Positions 28,378 to 36,958 of a DNA stretch of 64,000 nt are shown piece by piece. The DNA lies in assembly GCF_014695775.1 (NCBI RefSeq), contig NZ_JACJOX010000050.1, positions 124,001 to 188,000 on the forward strand. The letters run 5' to 3'. A program made the translations under genes and the position numbers. The stretch comes from Leptolyngbya sp. FACHB-60 (GTDB lineage: Bacteria > Cyanobacteriota > Cyanobacteriia > Phormidesmidales > Phormidesmidaceae). Position 1 is the stretch's first letter. Each line of letters starts with the position of its first letter. Under the pieces are notes generated by a model, which saw only the letters and a program-made list of their open reading frames with translations, was not told the origin of the DNA and made no database searches.

Positions 28378-28578
28378 ATGACCACCGCTACCACCCTCAA
28401 AGACCAAATTCTAGAAGAGATCGACCATCTGCCCGTGGAAACGCTGGCTGAAATTTTGGCTTACGTTCAGGGTCTAAGAACTGGCCCAAACGTGGCCCCT
28501 CATGACGAGGTGTGGCAAGCCTATCTAGAGTCTGAGCAAGAACGCGAAGAGGTCTATCGTCGCCTTGCCGACTCCTAA
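28378..28578 (+). CDS. Putative antitoxin of the Doc module (DUF2281-like)
   Basis: 66 residues. The N-terminal half (LKDQILEEIDHLPVETLAEI) resembles short DUF2281-type antitoxin proteins, and the charged C-terminal half (EQEREEVYRRLAD) could bind the toxin. It overlaps the Doc gene by 14 bases in another frame. It is not a clear Phd homologue; the antitoxin role rests on size and position. Confidence 0.75.
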   Translation: MTTATTLKDQILEEIDHLPVETLAEILAYVQGLRTGPNVAPHDEVWQAYLESEQEREEVYRRLADS

Positions 28579-28960
28579 GTTTTTAGATGTAGAAGCAGTT
28601 TTGAGGCTCCATGCCAGACAGATTGAGCGGTTTGGGGGTACTGAAGGCGTGCGAGATGCAGGGCTGCTAGATTCAGCTCTGGCTCAGCCTCAAGTTACCT
28701 TTGGCGGCGAGCTGCTGCATCCAACCCTGGCGGAGCAGGCGGCAGCCTATCTATATCATTTGTCGAACAATCATCCTTTTGTAGACGGCAACAGGCGCAC
28801 AGCGTTTGCGGTAATGGACACTTTTTTGCGAGTAAATGGAAAACGTCTGCTATTAACGAACGATGACGCTTACGATTTAGTGATGCAGGTCGCCAAGGGC
28901 CAGATCGATAAACCTACGCTGGCCAGTCTCATTGCGGCTGCCGTTCAAAGCATGCCCTAG
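28565..28960 (+). CDS. doc: Fic/Doc-family toxin (death-on-curing)
   Basis: 131 residues. The Doc motif HPFVDGNRRTA (residues 70-80) contains the catalytic histidine and the phosphate-binding loop; Doc kinases inactivate EF-Tu. The start is TTG inside the antitoxin gene (LPTPKFLDVEAV), giving the conserved N-terminus. A 14-base overlap and weak start could keep toxin below antitoxin. All family motifs look intact. Confidence 0.9.
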   Translation: MPTPKFLDVEAVLRLHARQIERFGGTEGVRDAGLLDSALAQPQVTFGGELLHPTLAEQAAAYLYHLSNNHPFVDGNRRTAFAVMDTFLRVNGKRLLLTNDDAYDLVMQVAKGQIDKPTLASLIAAAVQSMP

Positions 28961-29027
28961 GATGAAGTCTCCCCTGTCTGAGATCGTGAATCAGGCTAAC
29001 CTGGGATAGAACACCTGTTCCCCGCCC

Positions 29028-30332
29028 ATGGCTGCATCCCTATCAAAATCCGTTAATGCTGCCCTGGCGCTCACCACTGAGCAAGAGGCCGCCCTTGATG
29101 CTCTGGACGCCTTTGTGCAGGGCAATGAAAAGCTGTATCTGCTAACCGGCTACGCGGGCACGGGCAAAACCACACTGCTCCAGGTGTTTGTGAATGGACT
29201 GCGCGATCGCGGTGACGATCGCCCCATCGTGCTGAGCGCCTTTAGCAACAAAGCCACTAAGGTGCTGGCGGCGATGGCGGCCCAGTGGCGGTTAGATATT
29301 GACGCCATGACCTGCTGCAAGCTGCTAGGCCTGCGTCCGGTGATCGACGAAGAGAACGGTAAGCAGGTGTTTGCGATCGATCGCCAGCAGGCAAGCCAGA
29401 TCGATCGCTACCGGCTGGTAATTATCGACGAATGCTCAATGATCAACCAGGAGCTGTGGGATCTGCTGGTGAATGCCGTGTCGAACCTGTATCGGGGCAC
29501 TCAGATTTTGTTTGTGGGTGATTCGGCTCAGCTACCACCGGTCAACGAGCCCGAGTCGGCCTGCTTTCGCCAGATTATTCACCGATCACAGCTCACCGAG
29601 GTGGTGCGCTACGGCGGCGCGATCGGCGTAATCGCCGAAGACATTCGCCGCAACCTGGAGCGCGATGCCCTGCCCCAGTTCGCCAACGACACCAATGCCG
29701 ACAATACCGAAGGCTGCTTTGTGCTGCCCCGCCAGGCCTGGCACGACCTGCTGATTCGCGCTTTTACCAGCCCCGCCTACCAGAAAAACCCCGACCAGGT
29801 GCGCGCCCTGGCCTACACCAATCGCCGGGTGGCTCAGCTCAACCACACCATTCGCGCTGCCATCCATGGTGCCAATGCCAAACGGTTTGTGCCCGGCGAT
29901 CGACTGATTGCCATTAACCCCTGTTTAGAAAAAGAAGCGATCGTGCTGCCCACCTCTGCCGAGTGTGAGGTGCTCAATATTGCTCGGGGTCGCGAGGGCG
30001 AGTGGCCTCTGTGGATGCTCGAAGTCGAGACTGAAACCGGCGACAATAAAACCCTGCGGGTGCTGCACGAGTCGGGTCAGGCCGAGTTCAAAACCAAGCT
30101 CGACTTTCTCGCCAAAGAAAAGCGCTGGATGGAGTTTTGGGATTTGCAGCAGCGCTTCCACGCCGTTGACTACGCCTACAGCCTCACCATCCATAAAAGC
30201 CAGGGGTCAACTTTTCAAGATGTGTTTGTGGATGTGCCATCAATGGCCGCCAACCGCAACGCGATCGAGCGCAACCAGCTCTGCTATGTCGCCTTCACAC
30301 GCGCCGCCAAACGGCTGTTTTTGTATCAGTAG
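29028..30332 (+). CDS. SF1 DNA helicase, RecD2/Dda-like
   Basis: 434 residues. Helicase motifs in order: I GYAGTGKTTLL, II VIIDECSM, III FVGDSAQLPP, and the C-terminal UvrD-type 2B/VI region with SLTIHKSQGSTF and LCYVAFTRAAKRL. The layout is that of compact 5'-3' SF1B helicases such as phage T4 Dda and RecD2. No nuclease domain is attached. It likely acts in replication restart or repair; partners are not evident. Confidence 0.9.
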   Translation: MAASLSKSVNAALALTTEQEAALDALDAFVQGNEKLYLLTGYAGTGKTTLLQVFVNGLRDRGDDRPIVLSAFSNKATKVLAAMAAQWRLDIDAMTCCKLLGLRPVIDEENGKQVFAIDRQQASQIDRYRLVIIDECSMINQELWDLLVNAVSNLYRGTQILFVGDSAQLPPVNEPESACFRQIIHRSQLTEVVRYGGAIGVIAEDIRRNLERDALPQFANDTNADNTEGCFVLPRQAWHDLLIRAFTSPAYQKNPDQVRALAYTNRRVAQLNHTIRAAIHGANAKRFVPGDRLIAINPCLEKEAIVLPTSAECEVLNIARGREGEWPLWMLEVETETGDNKTLRVLHESGQAEFKTKLDFLAKEKRWMEFWDLQQRFHAVDYAYSLTIHKSQGSTFQDVFVDVPSMAANRNAIERNQLCYVAFTRAAKRLFLYQ

Positions 30333-30511
30333 GATGCACTGTGATCAGAATTTCTCAGCGGTGAGTTCGGCCTGGCGCGGAGAATTTGCCTTAGCTCTAA
30401 CAGTTCTGTGGCCTAATCTGGATTATTTATAGTCCTAAGTCAACTGTGGTAGACGGGCCAGAGGCCCATCCCACAAGAGGGTAGTTATTCGAGTCTTGGA
30501 TGTCCTCGGGA

Positions 30512-30554
30512 AGAATCTTGTAGGACAGCCGGGACGGCTATCCTACAAGATTCT
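30512..30554 (-). terminator. Long hairpin at the end of the DUF192 gene
   Basis: AGAATCTTGTAGGA and TCCTACAAGATTCT are perfect 14-bp arms, with an inner AGCC/GGCT stem. It overlaps the stop codon of the 30553-31140 gene. A related fragment (GGCCCATCCCACAAGA) lies ~60 bases away at ~30460, so this is also a member of a dispersed REP-like family. Confidence 0.75.
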
Positions 30555-31140
30555 ATTGCCCCAATTCCCTGATCACGACCTCATCCCCCACAGCTAGGCC
30601 CAGTTCGGCAGCGCGCCCAGCCCGCAGCTCAATCACGTGATCCACCAGCTGATTGCTTGGGCCATAGGTCGGGCAAGGGTCGGCAGTGCAGGGGGGAGCC
30701 TCCGCGAGTCCCACGATCTGCTCTTGGTAGACAAACACCATGTCCAGCGCTACCGGCACATTCTTCATCCAAAAACTCACCGGGCGCGATCGCCCCATGG
30801 GAAACAGCATGCCGCGATCGTCCGGCAGCGCGTCGCGATACATCAGCCCCAGGGCCTGCTGCTGGGGGGTAACCGCCACTTCTAAAAAGATCTCTTCGCC
30901 ACCCAGGGTCGTCACCGCTGTGACGGCAAGCTGTTGGCCGCGAGGGTCAGCCATAGGGGTTTCGGTCGCAGTCGGTGTGGATGGGGCATTGCCAGTTGTG
31001 GAAGGTGGCTCAGTGGTGGAGGGTGTTGGCCCGCACCCTGCTCCCAACACCAGAGCGCTAAGCACCAGGCTCAAGGCCATACCCTGCCTCAGCCAAAGAT
31101 GAAGCCGTTGGGGAGCCAAACCAGCAAAACGATAGGCCAT
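30553..31140 (-). CDS. DUF192 family lipoprotein-like protein
   Basis: 195 residues. A signal segment (SLVLSALVLGAGC) could be lipidated at the cysteine, though position -3 is unusual. A Thr/Pro/Ser-rich linker follows, and the DUF192 domain spans ~75-190 with the family pattern LGLMYRDALPDDRGMLFPM. DUF192 proteins are small secreted beta-structured proteins of unknown function. The domain is complete. Confidence 0.87.
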   Translation of the reverse strand: MAYRFAGLAPQRLHLWLRQGMALSLVLSALVLGAGCGPTPSTTEPPSTTGNAPSTPTATETPMADPRGQQLAVTAVTTLGGEEIFLEVAVTPQQQALGLMYRDALPDDRGMLFPMGRSRPVSFWMKNVPVALDMVFVYQEQIVGLAEAPPCTADPCPTYGPSNQLVDHVIELRAGRAAELGLAVGDEVVIRELGQ

Positions 31141-31255
31141 AGAAAACCGGAAAAATCACTGCGGATGCCCAATTAGGGCGGTACCATTCTAGTCGCTCAC
31201 TGGCTGGATGTTGTCCTCACCCATCCACCTACCCACTCGTCCACCCACCGACTGC

Positions 31256-31951
31256 CTAACTCTCCCGCAGCACGTACCCGACGCCCCGCACGGTCTGAAT
31301 CAGGCGCTTATCGTCTTCGCCATCAATTTTGAGGCGCAGGTAGCGCACATAAACCTCGATCACGTTCGACTCGCCCACAAAGTCGTAACCCCAGACATTC
31401 TCCAGAATTTGCTCGCGGGGCAGCACCTCACGGGGGTGCTCCATCATATATTTGAGCAGCTCAAACTCTTTCATCGTTAGATCAATGACGCGATCGCCCC
31501 GCAGCGCATGGCGATTGTCTAAATCCAGCATCAGGTCGCCAAAGCGCAGGTGCTCAACCTCTCCTGGGGCCGATTGCAGGTAGAGCTGCACGATCTTTAA
31601 AAAAGCGTCGGCGCGGTAAGGTTTGAGAAAATAGTCGTCAGCGCCGCATTCGAGGCAGGCCACCCGGTCTTCAAGGCTGTCTTTGGCCATCAGCAGCACA
31701 ATCGGCGACTTAATGCCCTGGTTGCGCAGGGTTTGGCACAGCACCAGCCCCGACTCGCCCCCCAGCAGGCGATCGACCACAACCAACGCCGGATGGCTCT
31801 CAGTCGCTAGAGCAAGACCTGCCTTAGCACTGCTGGCTACCACAGGATGGTAGCCAGCCTCTTGGAGGTCAAACTCCATCTGGCGGGTTTGGCCCTCGTT
31901 GGTGCCCACCAGCAAAATGTGGGTGCCCTGATCAGCGATAGATGTGCCCAT
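31256..31951 (-). CDS. OmpR-family response regulator, NblR-like
   Basis: About 231 residues from ATG 31951 (MGTSIADQGTHILLVG); upstream in-frame sequence to 32083 is not conserved. The receiver domain keeps the phospho-acceptor Asp (LVVVDRLLGG) and Lys (DDYFLKPYR). The CLECGADDYFLKPYR stretch recalls NblR, which controls phycobilisome breakdown and stress survival. The acidic pair near the N-terminus is replaced (LLVGTNEG), so phosphorylation may be weak or absent. The C-terminal winged helix includes RYLRLKIDGEDD. No sensor kinase is adjacent. Confidence 0.9.
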   Translation of the reverse strand: MGTSIADQGTHILLVGTNEGQTRQMEFDLQEAGYHPVVASSAKAGLALATESHPALVVVDRLLGGESGLVLCQTLRNQGIKSPIVLLMAKDSLEDRVACLECGADDYFLKPYRADAFLKIVQLYLQSAPGEVEHLRFGDLMLDLDNRHALRGDRVIDLTMKEFELLKYMMEHPREVLPREQILENVWGYDFVGESNVIEVYVRYLRLKIDGEDDKRLIQTVRGVGYVLRES

Positions 31952-32174
31952 AGGATTTAAACGTCTCAACGCCTGGGGCTTTAGATCAGCGGTCCATCGA
32001 GTTAGCGTTTCACAGACAGCGCCTGCAAAGGATCGCGATTGATTATAGCGCGGCACTCTAGGTAGCACGGGGGTTAGGGCCATGGCCGCTGCTGCCGCTA
32101 GACCGATTACCGCTGAAAAATAGTATTAAACCCCTATTTTTCCCTTAGTTTTCTTCTCTAAGTGTCTATTGTTA

Positions 32175-32187
32175 CCGTTAGTAACGG
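32175..32187. promoter_or_regulatory. Palindrome CCGTTA-G-TAACGG in a divergent promoter region
   Basis: A perfect 6-bp inverted repeat with one-base centre lies about midway between the response regulator start (31951) and the Ctp protease start (32276). Such symmetry suits a dimeric regulator, but no binding protein is known from this sequence. Confidence 0.35.
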
Positions 32188-32275
32188 GGGCAAAATTCCT
32201 CACGAAATCTTCCCCTTCCTTCTCAATTGTGTGTGTTAGATTGGGCGTAATTTGCTGCTAGAACCTATATCACAC

Positions 32276-33574
32276 ATGACATTTGCAAAGCGCGGACTAA
32301 TCCTAGGTGCCACGGCCATTGCTGTGGCGGCGGTAACTGTAACCGGCGCTGGGATTCACCTGTCCCAAAGCAAAGCTTTCTTTGAAGAAAGCCCCAAGGA
32401 ACTGATTGATCAAGTTTGGCAGCTAATTGACCGCAATTTCGTCGATGCCACCTTTAACCAGGTCGATTGGGATGCGGTGCGAACGGATTACCTAGGGCGA
32501 AACTACACCGACCAGGAAGAGGCCTACGGGGCTATCCGCGAGATGCTGGAGAAGCTAGAGGATCCCTACACCCGCTTCATGGATCCCGAAGAGTTTCGCA
32601 GCATGCAGATTGACACCTCTGGCGAACTTACCGGGGTCGGCATTCAAATCTCTCAGGATGAAGAGAGCAAAGAAATCGTCGTTGTTGCTCCCATCGAAGA
32701 CACACCGGCCTTTGATGCAGGTATTCGCCCCCAGGACGTGATTTTGGCCATTGATGGCGAATCTACCGAAGCCATGGAGCTCAATGACGCGGTGAGCAAA
32801 ATTCGCGGTACTGTTGGCTCTGAGGTCACCCTCACCCTTCGCCGGGGCGAAGAAGAATTGGAAGTATCTTTGGTGCGCGCCCGCATTGAGATCCATCCAG
32901 TGCGCTACAACGTGCAGGCTGGCCCTGAAGGACAGGTGGGCTATATCCGCCTTAACCAGTTCAGCGCCAACGCCGCCGAAGAAATGGGTGCAGCCATCGA
33001 AGATCTCGAAAGCCAGGGGGTGACGGGCTACGTGCTTGACCTGCGCTCTAACCCTGGTGGGCTGCTGTACTCCAGCATTGACATTGCTCGCATGTGGATC
33101 GACAGCGGCATTATTGTCTCTACGGTCAATCGTCAGGGAGTGGCTGACGAAGAAACAGCTAATAGCCGTGCCCTAACCGATAAGCCTCTCGTGGTGCTGG
33201 TTGACGGCGGCTCGGCCAGCGCTAGCGAAATTTTGTCTGGGGCCTTAAGGGATAACGAGCGGGCCATTTTGGTGGGCACTCGCACCTTCGGCAAGGGCCT
33301 GGTGCAATCGGTGCGTAGCTTGGGCGATGGCTCTGGGGTAGCGATTACGGTGGCCAAGTACCTCACCCCCGATGGCACCGACATCAACAAGTCTGGCATT
33401 GAGCCCGACATTTCGATCGAGTTGACTGAAGAGCAGCAGGAAGAACTCGCGACTAATCGTGAGGCCATTGGCACCGATGCCGACCCTCAGTATGCCGAGG
33501 CATTGAAAGCGCTGAGCACCGAGATTAAAGAAGCCCGCGCTGGCGACAACGTCACGACCGCACCCAGCAATTAG
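32276..33574 (+). CDS. C-terminal processing protease (S41 family)
   Basis: 432 residues from ATG 32276 (MTFAKRGLILG). The N-terminal hydrophobic segment is a signal or membrane anchor. A PDZ domain covers ~105-190 and the protease core follows, with the catalytic serine in GGSASASEIL and lysine in RTFGKGLVQ. Cyanobacterial CtpA matures photosystem II D1; CtpB and CtpC paralogues exist, and this one cannot be assigned with certainty. A terminator follows. Confidence 0.92.
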   Translation: MTFAKRGLILGATAIAVAAVTVTGAGIHLSQSKAFFEESPKELIDQVWQLIDRNFVDATFNQVDWDAVRTDYLGRNYTDQEEAYGAIREMLEKLEDPYTRFMDPEEFRSMQIDTSGELTGVGIQISQDEESKEIVVVAPIEDTPAFDAGIRPQDVILAIDGESTEAMELNDAVSKIRGTVGSEVTLTLRRGEEELEVSLVRARIEIHPVRYNVQAGPEGQVGYIRLNQFSANAAEEMGAAIEDLESQGVTGYVLDLRSNPGGLLYSSIDIARMWIDSGIIVSTVNRQGVADEETANSRALTDKPLVVLVDGGSASASEILSGALRDNERAILVGTRTFGKGLVQSVRSLGDGSGVAITVAKYLTPDGTDINKSGIEPDISIELTEEQQEELATNREAIGTDADPQYAEALKALSTEIKEARAGDNVTTAPSN

Positions 33575-33608
33575 TTGGGCCGTCGATAAAATCGGTAGAT
33601 GACTTAAC

Positions 33609-33643
33609 TAACGGTCTGGGCTACGGCTCAGGCCGTTATTTTT
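33609..33643 (+). terminator. Terminator of the Ctp protease gene
   Basis: TAACGGTCTG pairs with CAGGCCGTTA (one G-U pair) and is followed by a five-T run. It overlaps the stop of the convergent LapA-like gene, so it may serve both. Confidence 0.8.
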
Positions 33644-33866
33644 GACGGCGCGGCGACCGCAGCGGGTTTCCCCCCAGCACCAGCAGCACTAGAGCGGCGG
33701 CCAGCATACCGGCGGCCACGCAAAAGGCCAGTAGCACCCCAAAGGGAATGGCGATCGATTGCAGATTCAAAAATTGAATGGAGACAGGGGTGGCGTTTTG
33801 CACGGCGATAATGGCGATCGCAATCACCCAGACAGCGGGCACCAGGGCAAACACAAGTCTAATCAT
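33636..33866 (-). CDS. LapA/DUF1049-domain membrane protein
   Basis: About 76 residues from ATG 33866 (MIRLVFALVPAV). Two membrane helices flank the QNATPVSIQFLNLQ segment typical of LapA (DUF1049) proteins. In E. coli LapA works with LapB in lipopolysaccharide control; here only the small membrane domain is present. It is convergent with the protease and divergent from rplI. Confidence 0.82.
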   Translation of the reverse strand: MIRLVFALVPAVWVIAIAIIAVQNATPVSIQFLNLQSIAIPFGVLLAFCVAAGMLAAALVLLVLGGNPLRSPRRQK

Positions 33867-33958
33867 GGGCCAGGGTAAGTTATGGAGCGATAGGTAAAGG
33901 GTTGCCAAGACACAACACCTTTGGGTAGTATGGTCAACTGGGCTATACGAGAAAAATC

Positions 33959-34417
33959 ATGGCAAAACGGGTACAGGTAGTTCTTACAGAAGATGTTCGC
34001 AAGCTGGGCTATAACGGCGACCTGGTAGATGTTGCCCCTGGCTATGCACGTAATTATCTTATCCCTAACGGGAAAGCAGTGCGCACCACCCCCGGCGTGC
34101 TGAAGCAGGTAGAGCGTCGGCGCGAGGCGCAAAAGCAGCGGCTGCTAGAGATTAAGCAAGAGGCTGAAGCGATCAAGACAGCGCTGACCACTATTGGCAT
34201 GTTCACCATTCAAAAGCCCGTCGGTGAGAACGAGGCCATCTTTGGTACTGTCACCTCTGGCGATGTGGCCGATGTGATCAAGTCGCTGGCGGACAAAGAA
34301 GTCGATCGCCGTGATATTTCGGTACCCGACATCAACAAGCTTGGCGAATACCAGGCCGAAGTGAAGCTGCACCCTGAAGTGACTGCCATCGTCAACCTGC
34401 GGGTAGTGGCCGAGTAA
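33959..34417 (+). CDS. rplI: 50S ribosomal protein L9
   Basis: 152 residues. The N-terminal RNA-binding domain starts [11 protein letters not shown] and contains the [17 protein letters not shown] signature; a long helix connects to the C-terminal domain. L9 binds 23S rRNA at the L1 stalk base. The gene is monocistronic, with a terminator ~50 bases later. Confidence 0.97.
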   Translation: MAKRVQVVLTEDVRKLGYNGDLVDVAPGYARNYLIPNGKAVRTTPGVLKQVERRREAQKQRLLEIKQEAEAIKTALTTIGMFTIQKPVGENEAIFGTVTSGDVADVIKSLADKEVDRRDISVPDINKLGEYQAEVKLHPEVTAIVNLRVVAE

Positions 34418-34468
34418 ACTAAGCTGATCTCCCGCTTGGGCAACCACGGGATATACAGTACTGATATT

Positions 34469-34516
34469 AAAAATCGCCGCTAGGGAAGCTTAAACGCCCC
34501 CAGCAGCGATTTTTTT
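34469..34516 (+). terminator. Terminator of rplI
   Basis: AAAAATCGCCGCT and AGCAGCGATTTTTTT pair around an 18-20 base loop and end in a seven-T tract. Confidence 0.82.
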
Positions 34517-34707
34517 GTCAGTTGGGTAGCTGTGGACGACCTATTTTCCTGTCATAAACCAGGAGCGCTAGATGCAAAAGATTGACGACCTCCTGGCTTT
34601 GCCCAAAGAAATTTTTGGCAACTGATCGCTGAGCACCATGGGCTACAATCAAGCCACGCCCCAACATGTAGTGGTCTGACTCCCGGCCACCGCGCAGCCT
34701 CAACACT

Positions 34708-36651
34708 ATGGATACCCCTCGACTCCACCCCGACACTATCGAAGCGGTGCGCGATCGCACCGACATTGTCGATGTGGTCTCCCAGCATGTAGTGCTGAAA
34801 AAGCAGGGTAAAGATTTTGTCGGCCTCTGCCCCTTCCACGAAGACAAGTCGCCCAGCTTTAGCGTCAGCCCCGGCAAGCAGTTTTACTACTGTTTTTCCT
34901 GCGGGGCGGGGGGCAATGCCTTTAAGTTTTTAATGGAGCTGAACAAGCGCTCCTTTGCCGACGTGGTGCTCGACCTGGCCCAGCGCTACCAGGTGCCGGT
35001 AACGACGCTGGAACCCGCCAAACGCCAAGAGCTTCAGCGGCAGCTCACCCTGCGGGAGCAGCTCTACGAAATTTTGGCGCTGACGGCTAGATTTTATGAG
35101 CATGCCCTCCAGCAGATCGACGGGGCCACGGCCCTAGCCTACCTATACGAGCGGGGCCTGAATGACGCTACCATTCAGCAGTTTCAGCTGGGGTTTGCGC
35201 CGGGGGGCTGGCAGACCCTCTACGGCTATTTGGTTGAGCAAAAGCACTACCCCGTCGAGCTAGTGGAAAAGGCGGGGCTGATTGTGCCCCGCCAAAAAGG
35301 CGATGGCCATTACGATCGGTTTCGCGATCGCCTGATGATTCCCATTCGTGATGGGCAGAGCCGGGTGATTGGCTTTGGCGGCCGTGCCCTAGGTGACGAA
35401 AAGCCCAAGTATCTCAACTCGCCCGACACCGAGCTGTTTGACAAAGGCAAAACCCTCTATGGGCTAGATCTGGCGCGAGCGGCGATCGCTAAAGATGACC
35501 GTGCGATCGTGGTCGAAGGTTACTTCGATGTCATTGCCCTCTACTCCGCTGGGCTAGAGAACTCTGTCGCCGCCCTGGGCACGGCCTTGAACGCAGCCCA
35601 GGTGCGCCAACTGCTGCGCTACACCGAATCCAAGCAAATTTTGCTCAACTTCGATGCCGATGCTGCTGGAGTCAAGGCGGCCCAGCGGGCGATCGGCGAA
35701 GTCGAGGAGATGGCCTACCGGGGCGATGTGCAGCTGCGGGTGCTCAACATTCCCGACGGCAAAGACCCCGACGAGTTTTTGCGGCACCACAGTGCCGCCG
35801 CTTACCGCGACCTGATCGAGGCCGCCCCCCTCTGGATTGACTGGCAGATCAACAACCTAATTGGCGGCAAAGACCTGCGTCAGGCCGACCAGTTTCAGCA
35901 GACCAGCCAGGCGGTGGTCAAACTGCTCAGCGACATCGCCAACGCCGACACCCGCACCCACTACGTACGCTACTGCGCCGAAATCTTTAGCAATGGCGAC
36001 AGCCGACTGGTGCCCCTACTTGCTGAAAACCTCGTCACCCAGGTGCGCCGCCAGCGCCGCACCACTTCTTCAGAAGCGCCTACCCGATCTGCTCCCGCCA
36101 CCACTCCCAGTGCCACTTCTCTAGAGCAGGCCGAAGCCGCCCTGCTGCGCATTTTTCTCCACGATGCCGCCCACCGCGACGAGATTCGCCAGGTGCTCGA
36201 AGACCGTGACTTGCAGTTTAGCTACTCTCACCACCGCGCCCTGTGGCGGCAGATGCAGCAACTGCTCACCAAAGCCGACGACCCCAGAGTTGATCTGGTC
36301 AACCTCTTGCGCAACCAACTTGCCGACACTGGTTTAGCCACCACACCCCTGCAAGCCCTGCTGCACCTCAGCGAAAAGGCAAAGCGCGACATCATCCGCG
36401 CCCCCTTAATCATTCGCGCCGCCGCCGCCTGCATGGAAAAAAACCTCTGCGAAAAGCGCTACCGCCATTTTCTCGCCCTGTGGGAAAAGACTGACTGCAC
36501 CATCGCCCCTGAACAGTTCGCCGAATACCAGCGCCAAATCTATGCCGAAAAACGCCGCATCGAAGTTTTAGAGAAAGACCGCCAGGTCAGCTTCGAGGAT
36601 CTAGCGATTATGCCCTGGGTCGGCGAGCAATACGATTCTCTCGATCGGTAG
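34708..36651 (+). CDS. dnaG: DNA primase
   Basis: 647 residues. The N-terminal CHC2 zinc finger reads CPFHEDKSPSFSV...CFSCGAGG. The core includes a TOPRIM domain with VVEGYFDVIAL and the acidic NFDADAAG. The C-terminal ~150 residues correspond to the helicase-binding region and follow a Ser/Thr/Pro/Ala linker near 455-475. It makes RNA primers at the replication fork. Length is normal for cyanobacteria. Confidence 0.96.
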   Translation: MDTPRLHPDTIEAVRDRTDIVDVVSQHVVLKKQGKDFVGLCPFHEDKSPSFSVSPGKQFYYCFSCGAGGNAFKFLMELNKRSFADVVLDLAQRYQVPVTTLEPAKRQELQRQLTLREQLYEILALTARFYEHALQQIDGATALAYLYERGLNDATIQQFQLGFAPGGWQTLYGYLVEQKHYPVELVEKAGLIVPRQKGDGHYDRFRDRLMIPIRDGQSRVIGFGGRALGDEKPKYLNSPDTELFDKGKTLYGLDLARAAIAKDDRAIVVEGYFDVIALYSAGLENSVAALGTALNAAQVRQLLRYTESKQILLNFDADAAGVKAAQRAIGEVEEMAYRGDVQLRVLNIPDGKDPDEFLRHHSAAAYRDLIEAAPLWIDWQINNLIGGKDLRQADQFQQTSQAVVKLLSDIANADTRTHYVRYCAEIFSNGDSRLVPLLAENLVTQVRRQRRTTSSEAPTRSAPATTPSATSLEQAEAALLRIFLHDAAHRDEIRQVLEDRDLQFSYSHHRALWRQMQQLLTKADDPRVDLVNLLRNQLADTGLATTPLQALLHLSEKAKRDIIRAPLIIRAAAACMEKNLCEKRYRHFLALWEKTDCTIAPEQFAEYQRQIYAEKRRIEVLEKDRQVSFEDLAIMPWVGEQYDSLDR

Positions 36652-36958
36652 CCCCAGTCTAAACGGTGTGATGCCCACCCTATGGTGATCCAAGGAACGA
36701 CAGGGTTTATATTAACCCTCAGGCCCATTGGCAGAACAGAGGTTTAAACCGATGATCAACCCATCCTTTCCGTGAGGTCAAGGACGACGGAACGTCCTTG
36801 TCGACGGGGGTCTGGGGCCAGCGAAATGGCCCCAGCAGTAGATCCGGCTTTATCTCCAATTGTGCGCCACTACAGCCAATGCTTTTGCCCAGGTTAGCGG
36901 TGGGCAATGCCCACCCTACGTATACTCTTAACTCAAGTTCTACTAAACTCTTCGTCCC
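36652..36958. other. Intergenic region with REP-like hairpins
   Basis: No credible gene. Several short hairpins are present: GTCAAGGACG/CGTCCTTGTC near 36777-36802 and GGGGCCA/TGGCCCC near 36813-36833. GGTGGGCAATGCCCACCCTAC at ~36900 and a part copy (GATGCCCACCCTATGG, ~36670) belong to one repeat type. These are probably REP-like remnants. Confidence 0.6.

Noticed and set aside
20278-30332. Long antisense frames over hisG, ispH, helicase and other GC-rich genes
   Set aside because: They mirror codon bias of the real genes and have no family features.
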